NCBI GenBank assembly: GCA_963542015.1
Contig: CAUTUX010000034.1
Coordinates: forward strand, 1-5,055
Source of the DNA: CAUTUX01 sp963542015
GTDB taxonomy: Bacteria; Bacillota; Clostridia; Christensenellales; CAG-917
Length of the DNA stretch: 5,055 nt
Direction of reading: 5' to 3'
Under the pieces are notes generated by a model. That model did not search any database and had not been told where the DNA came from. It was given only the letters and a program-made list of their open reading frames with translations. Shown piece by piece: positions 1 through 5,055 of the stretch. Both the position numbers and the translations under genes were made by a program. Every line of letters starts with the position of its first letter. The stretch's first letter is position 1.

Positions 1-183
1 AATTGCCTGATTTAATTCTAGGTTGTTAACTTTTCCCTGTGGATAGTATCCTCTATATTTTTCTCTATCTGGTATATGAGTTACAGTTACATTCGCATGT
101 CCAACTATTTCACTTTCTGAATAGCCGTTAATCTTTGCAGGTTCATGAGTTGTTTTGTTATACACTATCCCAGAAACGGATAA
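1..183 (-). repeat. Start of a YDG/MBG-like bacterial Ig-type repeat (residues 1625-1685, cut by window edge)
   Basis: The order is LSVSGIVYNKTTHEP (1625-1639), then INGYS, then ANVTVTH, then YRGYYPQGKVNN. It resembles repeats in which a [VI]-Y-[DN]-G/x-x-x-H motif is followed by a G-Y strand, a V-T-V strand and a Gly/Tyr-rich segment ending in Y-x-x-G. Such repeats usually occur in tandem near the wall-proximal part of clostridial surface proteins. The unit is incomplete and the call comes from pattern recognition only. Confidence 0.45.
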
Positions 184-3100
184 CGGTTTTAGCCTATATG
201 GCAACTTATTAACAGCAATATGTACTTTAATATTATTGCTTTCTTTTTCTACTTTAACTCCGTCTTCTTCTGGATAATCAATACTGTCAGCACCTATTTC
301 TGATGTATCAATATTTACTGTTTTTCTGGTAACCCTAAATTTAGGTCTAAGTTTCAGCATCTCTGTATTTAGAGGTTTTGTTCCATCAAATTTAAATTCA
401 ACTTCACTTTCAGTTTCCCAACCAACAAACTCATTTGATTCATCGCCATCTATAACAGGAACTTCATGATTTGGCTTTTGCCCTATTCTATATTGCAACT
501 TCTTATTCCCTGTATTTGGTATTGTTACATTAGGTATATTTGTCGGAGTCTTACTTGTATCAAGTTCTATAATCGACTTTTTACGCTTTACTCTATATTC
601 AACTTCCATTAATGGGAACTTTACATCTATATCAGTTCCATCATTTATAACTTCACCGTTATATATAAGTTCAACTGCACTTATTGTACTATCATATATG
701 TTTGTTAATTTACTCTTTACTTCATTAAAGAATGTCTGCTTGTTTATTTTGTCATTTTCCGATAATCTCTGTGAAGATTTAAATTCATCAAACTGTTCCC
801 ATCTTTCAGCCTGACTTGTATATTCTGCTTTTTCTACATTAACATTTACTTTTGTCTCAATATTCTCAACACTCTTCCAAACTGGATACAATGTAATGGC
901 TTTATCTCCATTAAATAATTCTGGTTCTATAAGTGCATGGTCTTTTAAAACAAATTCTGCAGCATTCTGTATAAAATCATCATTATTTAAAGGTTTCTCA
1001 TTCGTCCAATACTTGAATTTAGCAAATGCAGTTCCCCAATCGCTTCTAGAATATTTTTCTGCCACTGGAACATTTAATAATTTTGTTCCATACCTTACTT
1101 CAATATCAGCAATCGTTGCTGGTTCAGAGCCAGTAGGTAATACAAACTTAAGTGTCCCTTTCTTTCTATAAACACGATATGTAAATATTCTAGTTGATAC
1201 CTCTTGCCCTACTTCTACTCCTTCATCTCCGTAACCACCAACATAAGTAATTTTATTTTTATCCTCAATAAATGGAGTCTTATCAATTATCTTGTTGTAT
1301 ATTTCTCCTCTTAATGAGTTAGGCTTTATTTTGCTTCCTGGCTGACCATCAAATGCAACATACGCTCTTCCAATCTCCAATTGATTGCTTCCTATAAATG
1401 ATTGTCCATTTACAAAATTCCCTTTGTCATTTTCAAACTTAACTTCTGCGATAATAGGAAGTTCTATTGCATGCCAACGAGCGTAGAATTTAATTGTATT
1501 TCCACTTCCAAAATATTCTTCTTTGTCAGCTCTAAATGCATTCAAATCTACAATTTCACCATCTGGTGTAAGGCTCCAACCTCTGAATTTAGATACTCCA
1601 CCATTGTTATGTCTCAAGTCTGACATTGTTACATCAGTTTTCTTTAATCCTGCTTCATATTTAATATTCGTTTCTGACTCTGGTACTGACGATACAGACC
1701 CAAGACTCTCATAATTATTTATATATTCTGCTGTTGTAACTTTACGCTTGAAATATAACTTAATCTCAATGTTTCCTACATCATCAACATAATAGTTATA
1801 TTCAGAACCTTCTTCCTTTACTTTTCCATCTTTCTTAGTCCTATCCCAATCAAAATCAAATCCTTTTAATGGAGTATGAGTTACTGGGTTATTATTAGTG
1901 TCAGTGTATGATTTCAATGTAACCTTTTCGCCGTGTTTCCACTCTCCATTATGGTTTCCAATTACCTGCGAAAAATGCTCACTAGGCACATATTTACCAT
2001 CTAAATCTTCAAAGACAAGTCTAACTGTTACCTTTGCGGTTACTGCCTCTTTCCATTTGGCTTCAATCTTTATATTTGATGCAGGCATAATGAATCGTCT
2101 TGCCTTCTGTCCTGGAATTCTCTTTAAAAGTTCGTCAGATATCTTGCTTCCATCTTTTTGATATACCCAAGTATCAAATTCATATTTTGCGTTACCATTA
2201 ACTGTTTCACTATGTTCTGGATTATTCAAAATAATCTCATCCATATGGGTAACTCGGTTCCTATTATAGTTATTTAATTTTATTTTATCGCTATCACCAG
2301 CTGTACCTTTGGAAACTTCGAGTAGAAATGTATTAGGCTTATATTTGTATGTAATACGAATTGTATTTATTTCGCTCTTCTCTATAAATTCGGCTTCTTT
2401 TGTATAACTCTTAATTTCACCGTTAATTACAACTTTATCAATCACATAATGACTTGTTGTGTCATTGCTTCCAAGACCTATTGTGAGATCATTATATTTA
2501 TTTTTTGCGTGGCTACCATACTTAAATACATATCTACCATCATTTTTTCTAAATATCTCAACTGTCTGGTTTAACCCTGAAGGATAATTATATCCCAACA
2601 ATCCCATTCCTTTCTTTTCAGCATCTGAAATATTAAAATCTGGCTTTCCAAAACGATTCCTTAATTCTTCAATATTCGCCTTTACATTCCCAATATCTGA
2701 TACAAAATCTTGTTCAATTTCAACCTTTGCTCTTTTTCTTGGAACCTCAAGTGTCAAAATATTCTTATTATTTGCCCCAAGAGTTATTTCGCTTTCATTA
2801 TTGATTTCCTTTATTACTTTTTCTAAATCAAAAATTTCATCAAATGTAGCAAAATTGTCTTGAGTTTTTCTATATACATCATTCCAGTATCTCCTAATAT
2901 ATGATCTTAATCCCTGATCTGTTACTGGCAATTTTTCATTTACTTTATATTCATCGGTTACAAATGATTTGAATGAAATATCACTTCCATATGCCTTTCC
3001 ATCTTCATTCATGAATCTCAAGTTAACATTTAGTATCGTTTTTTGTTCCCATTCAGCATATACTTCAAGTTCACTTAAATGCTTTCTATTAATACTGCTT

Positions 3101-5055
3101 AAATCAAACTCTACATAATTGCCAGAACTATCCTTTACAACCCATCTCTTAAATATACTCTTAACTCCAGACTGTATTACTTCCTTCTCAACCCCTGTCT
3201 GTTCATTCCTCGCTCGTACCTTTGTTGGCAATCCTGTGTTGTAATACCATTTCGCTGTTTCCTCAAATAGCTCCTTAAACTTCTCATCGTCTATGTAATC
3301 ATTCTCCCCATCTGGCTTGCTCTTCATAAATTTAAGGTTTGTATACTTACGGTTATACTGCACTGCAATATCCATATATCCAGTACGAGTAATTTTTATT
3401 CCATTATTTGTATTTTCATCTACTATCTCTTCTGGCACACTTGGATTCGTAATATCAAATATTCTATACCCATCAAATGCATCTTCTGGTTCAGGTATGC
3501 CTTCATAATATTTGTCTTTTGGCACAACTTCTGTGTTCTTGTATTGCCTAATTATTTTTGTTCTATATTTGTATTCTCCTATTGGGAAATAATCTCCATT
3601 TTCATTCTGTGACATGTACTGAACTGTCAATGATACTGGCTTTTCACTTCCCTCAAATTTCTCAAGTTGAGGTCTGAAGATAACTCTATGTCCTCCAAAT
3701 ACCTTTTCATCTAAAGCTACTGTTCCTTGCTCAACTATATTCCTTACCGCTCCAGATTCTGTATTCCAATATTTAAATATATGCTTCGCATCTGCTATAT
3801 AATCTCTGATAAATATTTCATCTCCAAATTTGTATGTCTTCTTGTTTATTCCATATTTCTCTGGATTCTCTATTACTCTATCATTCTCATCGTGAACTTC
3901 TACTTTAAACTCTACTCGCTTGTAGTAGAATGTTAGCTCTAAATGATCATCTTCTTTGTGTACTGCAAACTCACTCTTATCTACTTCTTGCTCTGTAGGT
4001 TCTCCTGCCCTTCTTAATGTAACTTTACTTAATGTATATCCAATCTTTTTCTTCTCAAATCCTACTGTTGGCTGATACTTATATTTATCAAATTTATCTG
4101 AGAATAAATCGTACTGCTCTATTCCTATAGTTGATTCTGCTTTTGTAAAGACAATATCGTTTTTATACTTCAATGTAATTAAATCTCTATCATAACTGTC
4201 TTCACCATTCTCAAATTTATGTACCAGTGTTATTTTTCTCTTCTGATTTGATTTCTTTGAAATTCCATATACATATTTTGCACTTTGCACATTTAGTATC
4301 TTATTTTCTTTTACTTTAAATTTATCATCAAATACTGGTGTAGTATTATCATTATATGCATACCAATCATCGCACTCCTGTCTGTATTCATCTGGTATTT
4401 CATATGTGCCACCTTCTTCTACTTCACTAAACGCCGCCAATCTCGTCTTCGAATCTTCATTAATATATAACCTAATAGGATATTTCCCATTCTTTGGATT
4501 TACTTTATGCACAAAATTAACAGCATCTTTTATCTTATCTATATATTCAGCTATTAAAACCTTATCTACATCAAATCTTGTTATAATATCAGTTTTAGCG
4601 ATAAAAGGTTCTCCTCTATATGTAGCAAGATCTATACCATCAAAACTATTCATTCTTGGTAAATTCAGCTTTTGTCTGTATAGATATGCCTCTTCAAATA
4701 AAGAAAACATTTTTGTTGGTTCTTCTTGTTTCAATCTTTCCTTATTTACTGCAAGTATCTCCTTCCCATTTTCATCCTCACCAAAAACCACTTTGCTCCA
4801 ATCTACATCCAGATCATATACTTTACTCTTCTTACTAAATGTCATTTTAAACTTTAATGTGAGTCTTATCTTTTTTAAGCTTCTGCTTACATAAAAACAA
4901 CACTCCTCTTTTGAATTGTCCCCTATTGTTTTTGCTGTGAACTGCTTTAATGACTTATCTGTATTCTGAAATATATCTGAATATTTTATCTTTTCATTCT
5001 TAACATCTTTTATGCCTTTCGATGTGAGAATGTCATACATCGTTTTATCATCTAT
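1..5055 (-). CDS. Giant repeat-containing surface protein, internal fragment (both ends outside window)
   Basis: The reverse complement is open in one frame across the whole window, 1685 codons with no stop; neither the real start nor the stop is present. An in-frame ATG at residue 6 (bases 5038-5040) is not taken as a start, because the frame stays open upstream to the window edge. The translation is rich in Lys, Glu, Asp, Asn, Ile, Val and Tyr, with recurring short beta-like strands, and has only three cysteines (residues 52, 53, 228). Its order is an unassigned N-terminal part (1-191), alternating W and Y modules (192-1578), a linker, and the start of a YDG/MBG-like repeat (1625-1685). W modules resemble Listeria-Bacteroides / InlB B-type repeats and Y modules resemble MucBP-like modules; both are known from wall-bound or secreted proteins of Bacillota. 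I infer an extracellular stalk or adhesin. No catalytic motif, signal peptide or anchor is visible, so ligand and exact role are unknown. The coding call is very secure; the family call is moderate. Confidence 0.95.
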   Translation of the reverse strand, partial: MDDKTMYDILTSKGIKDVKNEKIKYSDIFQNTDKSLKQFTAKTIGDNSKEECCFYVSRSLKKIRLTLKFKMTFSKKSKVYDLDVDWSKVVFGEDENGKEILAVNKERLKQEEPTKMFSLFEEAYLYRQKLNLPRMNSFDGIDLATYRGEPFIAKTDIITRFDVDKVLIAEYIDKIKDAVNFVHKVNPKNGKYPIRLYINEDSKTRLAAFSEVEEGGTYEIPDEYRQECDDWYAYNDNTTPVFDDKFKVKENKILNVQSAKYVYGISKKSNQKRKITLVHKFENGEDSYDRDLITLKYKNDIVFTKAESTIGIEQYDLFSDKFDKYKYQPTVGFEKKKIGYTLSKVTLRRAGEPTEQEVDKSEFAVHKEDDHLELTFYYKRVEFKVEVHDENDRVIENPEKYGINKKTYKFGDEIFIRDYIADAKHIFKYWNTESGAVRNIVEQGTVALDEKVFGGHRVIFRPQLEKFEGSEKPVSLTVQYMSQNENGDYFPIGEYKYRTKIIRQYKNTEVVPKDKYYEGIPEPEDAFDGYRIFDITNPSVPEEIVDENTNNGIKITRTGYMDIAVQYNRKYTNLKFMKSKPDGENDYIDDEKFKELFEETAKWYYNTGLPTKVRARNEQTGVEKEVIQSGVKSIFKRWVVKDSSGNYVEFDLSSINRKHLSELEVYAEWEQKTILNVNLRFMNEDGKAYGSDISFKSFVTDEYKVNEKLPVTDQGLRSYIRRYWNDVYRKTQDNFATFDEIFDLEKVIKEINNESEITLGANNKNILTLEVPRKRAKVEIEQDFVSDIGNVKANIEELRNRFGKPDFNISDAEKKGMGLLGYNYPSGLNQTVEIFRKNDGRYVFKYGSHAKNKYNDLTIGLGSNDTTSHYVIDKVVINGEIKSYTKEAEFIEKSEINTIRITYKYKPNTFLLEVSKGTAGDSDKIKLNNYNRNRVTHMDEIILNNPEHSETVNGNAKYEFDTWVYQKDGSKISDELLKRIPGQKARRFIMPASNIKIEAKWKEAVTAKVTVRLVFEDLDGKYVPSEHFSQVIGNHNGEWKHGEKVTLKSYTDTNNNPVTHTPLKGFDFDWDRTKKDGKVKEEGSEYNYYVDDVGNIEIKLYFKRKVTTAEYINNYESLGSVSSVPESETNIKYEAGLKKTDVTMSDLRHNNGGVSKFRGWSLTPDGEIVDLNAFRADKEEYFGSGNTIKFYARWHAIELPIIAEVKFENDKGNFVNGQSFIGSNQLEIGRAYVAFDGQPGSKIKPNSLRGEIYNKIIDKTPFIEDKNKITYVGGYGDEGVEVGQEVSTRIFTYRVYRKKGTLKFVLPTGSEPATIADIEVRYGTKLLNVPVAEKYSRSDWGTAFAKFKYWTNEKPLNNDDFIQNAAEFVLKDHALIEPELFNGDKAITLYPVWKSVENIETKVNVNVEKAEYTSQAERWEQFDEFKSSQRLSENDKINKQTFFNEVKSKLTNIYDSTISAVELIYNGEVINDGTDIDVKFPLMEVEYRVKRKKSIIELDTSKTPTNIPNVTIPNTGNKKLQYRIGQKPNHEVPVIDGDESNEFVGWETESEVEFKFDGTKPLNTEMLKLRPKFRVTRKTVNIDTSEIGADSIDYPEEDGVKVEKESNNIKVHIAVNKLPYRLKPLSVSGIVYNKTTHEPAKINGYSESEIVGHANVTVTHIPDREKYRGYYPQGKVNNLELNQAI
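184..321 (-). other. Linker between W/Y array and YDG-like repeat (residues 1579-1624)
   Basis: About 46 residues, too short for a full Y module. Its start, TVNIDTSEIGAD, echoes the start of W module 7 (SIIELDTSKTP). Its end, NIKVHIAVNKLPYRLKP, looks like a closing strand of one Ig-like unit running into the opening strand of the next, as seen in MBG/YDG-type arrays. Confidence 0.4.
322..576 (-). repeat. W module 7 (residues 1494-1578), degenerate last W module
   Basis: It starts SIIELDTSKTP, has a middle LQYRIGQKPNHEVP and a core NEFVGWETES with Trp1546. It ends LKLRPKFRVTRK, where the second Trp is replaced by a Lys-Phe pair. It is followed not by a normal Y module but by a short linker. 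Confidence 0.55.
577..870 (-). repeat. Y module 7 (residues 1396-1493), degenerate
   Basis: The first strand is TKVNVNVEKAEY, followed by a helix-like stretch rich in Gln, Phe and Lys (about 1415-1450). The second half, AVELIYNGEVIND then LMEVEYRVKRKK (1482-1493), lines up with Y modules 1 and 4. The Gly turn of the first half is lost. Confidence 0.5.
871..1158 (-). repeat. W module 6 (residues 1300-1395), Listeria-Bacteroides-like
   Basis: It starts GTLKFVLPTG and continues with a strand-turn VRYGTKLLNVPV (the family's Y-G-x-x-[IL]...P). The core is AKFKYWTNE with Trp1350 and the end is AITLYPVWKS with Trp1393. The core repeats F-K-Y-W of W module 2, with other codons. Confidence 0.7.
1159..1467 (-). 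repeat. Y module 6 (residues 1197-1299), MucBP-like
   Basis: It opens with IIAEVKFENDKGNFVNG and has a middle with AFDGQPGSKI, where the G-x-P-G-S-x-I turn is common in MucBP-type repeats. It continues to KITYVGGYGDEG and ends in RIFTYRVYRKK (1289-1299). Confidence 0.6.
1468..1740 (-). repeat. W module 5 (residues 1106-1196), Listeria-Bacteroides-like
   Basis: It has a core SKFRGWSLTPDGE with Trp1160 and an end IKFYARWHA with Trp1194, 34 residues apart. F-x-G-W-S-x-x-P-D-G followed by [FL]-Y-A-x-W is the standard wording of the Listeria-Bacteroides repeat, so the family call is good here. Confidence 0.75.
1741..2046 (-). repeat. Y module 5 (residues 1004-1105), MucBP-like
   Basis: The first strand and turn, KVTVRLVFEDLDGKYVP, are a good MucBP-like opening. 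The middle has HGEKVTLKSYTD and LKGFDFDWD. The module ends in IEIKLYFKRK (1096-1105). It is the clearest Y module, directly between W modules 4 and 5. Confidence 0.6.
2050..2331 (-). repeat. W module 4 (residues 909-1002), Listeria-Bacteroides-like
   Basis: It starts with TFLLEVSKG. The core is KYEFDTWVYQKDG with Trp963, and the end is RRFIMPASNIKIEAKWK with Trp1001. The M-P-A-S-x-I-x-[IL]-x-A-x-W ending is the classic tail of the Listeria-Bacteroides / InlB B-type repeat, which makes this the best single match in the window. Confidence 0.75.
2341..2730 (-). repeat. Y module 4 (residues 776-905), longer than the others
   Basis: At about 130 residues it is some 30 longer than its siblings, with a helix-like insert around 790-815. 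The C-terminal half is clear: HYVIDKVVINGE (869-880), then a charged stretch, then NTIRITYKY (897-905). This half aligns with Y1 and Y7. Confidence 0.5.
2731..3042 (-). repeat. Module 3b/Y3 (residues 672-775), ambiguous type
   Basis: The start, TILNVNLRFMNEDGKAYG, looks like a Y module (V-x-L strand followed by D-G turn). The middle contains IRRYWND with Trp724, which recalls a W-module core, and the end is ILTLEVPRKR. It directly follows W module 3 and is followed by another Y-type module, so it may be a Y module or a mixed or decayed module. Confidence 0.4.
3043..3345 (-). repeat. W module 3 (residues 571-671), Listeria-Bacteroides-like
   Basis: It opens with TNLKFMKSKPDGEN and carries a longer, more helical middle (588-605). 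The core is SIFKRWVV with Trp638, and the end is LEVYAEWEQ with Trp669. Both hallmark Trp are kept, 31 residues apart, and Y-A-E-W closely matches the family's Y-A-x-W ending. Confidence 0.65.
3346..3642 (-). repeat. Y module 2 (residues 472-570), MucBP-like
   Basis: The first strand and turn are VSLTVQYMSQNENGDYFP. The middle has AFDGYRIFDI, and the module ends in MDIAVQYNRK (561-570). The order V-x-V-x-Y, acidic/Gly turn, terminal V-x-Y plus basic residues matches the general MucBP-like pattern. No exact family hit can be claimed without a profile search. Confidence 0.5.
3661..3915 (-). repeat. W module 2 (residues 381-465), Listeria-Bacteroides-like
   Basis: It begins with VEFKVEVHDEND, has a central YKFGDEIFI strand-turn (the place of the Y-G-x-x-[IL] motif of the family), a core HIFKYWN with Trp430, and an end strand HRVIFRPQ. 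The second Trp of the family is replaced by Pro462. It is one of the clearer W modules. Confidence 0.6.
3916..4239 (-). repeat. Y module 1 (residues 273-380), MucBP-like
   Basis: The first strand is KITLVHKFENGED. The second half has GYTLSKVTLRRAG (339-351), an acidic stretch, then HLELTFYYKR (371-380). This last half lines up well with Y modules 4 and 7: a V-x-[LI] strand, a Gly turn, and a terminal aromatic strand with basic residues. The ending F-Y-Y-K-R is typical of MucBP-like and related surface repeats. Confidence 0.55.
4261..4482 (-). repeat. W module 1 (residues 192-265), degenerate
   Basis: It starts with the strand YPIRLYIN, then a turn with EEGGTYEIP. The core is DDWYAY with Trp231, and it ends at AKYVYGI where other W modules have A-x-W. 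The second Trp is replaced by an aromatic residue. Cys228 next to the core is unusual in this protein. The assignment rests mainly on the 199-residue distance to the next core Trp. Confidence 0.45.
4483..5055 (-). other. Unassigned N-terminal segment of the giant protein (residues 1-191)
   Basis: This part precedes the first clear W module. It holds the CC pair at residues 52-53, a strand-like stretch IRLTLKFKM at 63-71, and more helix-like acidic/basic stretches around 105-130 and 165-185. The piece AVNFVHK (178-184) sits about 195 residues before the end of module Y1, the normal array period, so a degenerate Y module may end here. I do not recognise a named domain. It may be one or two decayed modules, or part of an upstream functional head. 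Confidence 0.4.

Larger units (their letters stand above)
322..4482 (-). repeat. Alternating W/Y module array (protein-level repeats, residues 192-1578)
   Basis: Seven W modules and seven Y modules follow each other along about 1390 residues. The core Trp of the W modules falls at residues 231, 430, 638, 963, 1160, 1350 and 1546, giving spacings of 199, 208, 325, 197, 190 and 196. Y modules end in strand-plus-basic motifs near residues 380, 569, 774, 905, 1104, 1298 and 1492. Equivalent motifs use different codons (the two F-K-Y-W cores at 427 and 1347 read TTTAAATATTGG and TTCAAGTATTGG), and no long DNA-level repeats were noticed. The duplications are therefore old and the modules have diverged. 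Module borders are by eye and may be off by about 10 residues. Confidence 0.7.

Noticed and set aside
896..2161. Four plus-strand open frames of 63-91 codons at 896-1171, 1402-1623, 1523-1714 and 1898-2161
   Set aside because: They are antisense to clear W/Y modules, overlap one another in part, and show no recognisable domain. They are best explained as chance frames.
2490..2550. Runs of six T on the plus strand (A6 in the coding strand), here and near 3019 and 4871, as possible phase-variation tracts
   Set aside because: Six-base runs are common by chance in AT-rich coding DNA and are too short for typical slippage switching; the frame is intact through all of them.
3317..3936. Plus-strand frames of 63 and 69 codons, the second looking like a small membrane protein
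   Set aside because: The apparent membrane character comes from antisense of Lys/Glu/Tyr-rich coding sequence. Both sit inside modules W2 to Y2.
4406..4894. Plus-strand open frame of 162 codons, Ser/Phe/Leu-rich
   Set aside because: It lies wholly antisense to the long minus-strand frame. Its hydrophobic composition is what the complement of Lys/Glu/Asn codons gives, and a separate gene would have to overlap the giant gene fully.
5038..5040. In-frame ATG at residue 6 as a possible gene start
   Set aside because: The frame is open upstream to the window edge and no signal peptide follows. It is almost certainly an internal Met.
1..5055. Recoded TGA (Trp) or a mycoplasma-type code, considered because of the AT-rich composition
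   Set aside because: All Trp codons read are TGG and no in-frame TGA occurs in 1685 codons, so the standard bacterial code fits.

Overview
The whole window lies inside one very large protein-coding gene on the minus strand. Reading the reverse complement from base 5055 down to base 1, one frame stays open for all 1685 codons (5055 = 3 x 1685). There is no stop, no convincing start and no intergenic gap. Both ends of the gene lie outside the window, so the protein is longer than 1685 residues. Residue numbers below count from base 5055 (residue 1) to base 1 (residue 1685).

The product looks like a giant repetitive cell-surface or secreted protein of a low-GC Gram-positive anaerobe, most likely a Clostridia-type Bacillota. 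The reasons are a G+C of about one third by eye, preferred AGA for Arg, ATA for Ile and GGA for Gly, TGG for every Trp with no in-frame TGA, an extended beta-strand-like sequence, and almost no cysteine (three, all before residue 230). This taxonomic placement is an inference. A fusobacterial or other AT-rich host is not excluded.

Layout from N to C: residues 1-191 (bases 4483-5055) are a segment I cannot assign. Residues 192-1578 (bases 322-4482) are an array of two alternating, strongly diverged modules. The 'W module' resembles Listeria-Bacteroides / InlB B-type repeats: an aromatic-x-x-Trp core, often followed 31-43 residues later by a second Trp in an A-x-W or P-V-W context. The 'Y module' resembles MucBP-like beta modules: it starts with a V-x-V strand and an acidic/Gly turn, and ends in a strand followed by basic residues, such as FYYKR, LYFKRK or YRVKRKK. 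One W+Y pair takes about 190-205 residues. The array carries one extra module near residues 672-905. Residues 1579-1624 are a linker, and residues 1625-1685 look like the start of a bacterial Ig-like YDG/MBG-type repeat, so a different repeat type may continue beyond the window.

No signal peptide, sortase motif, S-layer domain or other anchor falls inside the window. The surface location and a stalk or adhesin role are inferred from the repeat families. No RNA gene, mobile element, CRISPR array, promoter or terminator was found. Plus-strand open frames are antisense shadows of this gene.
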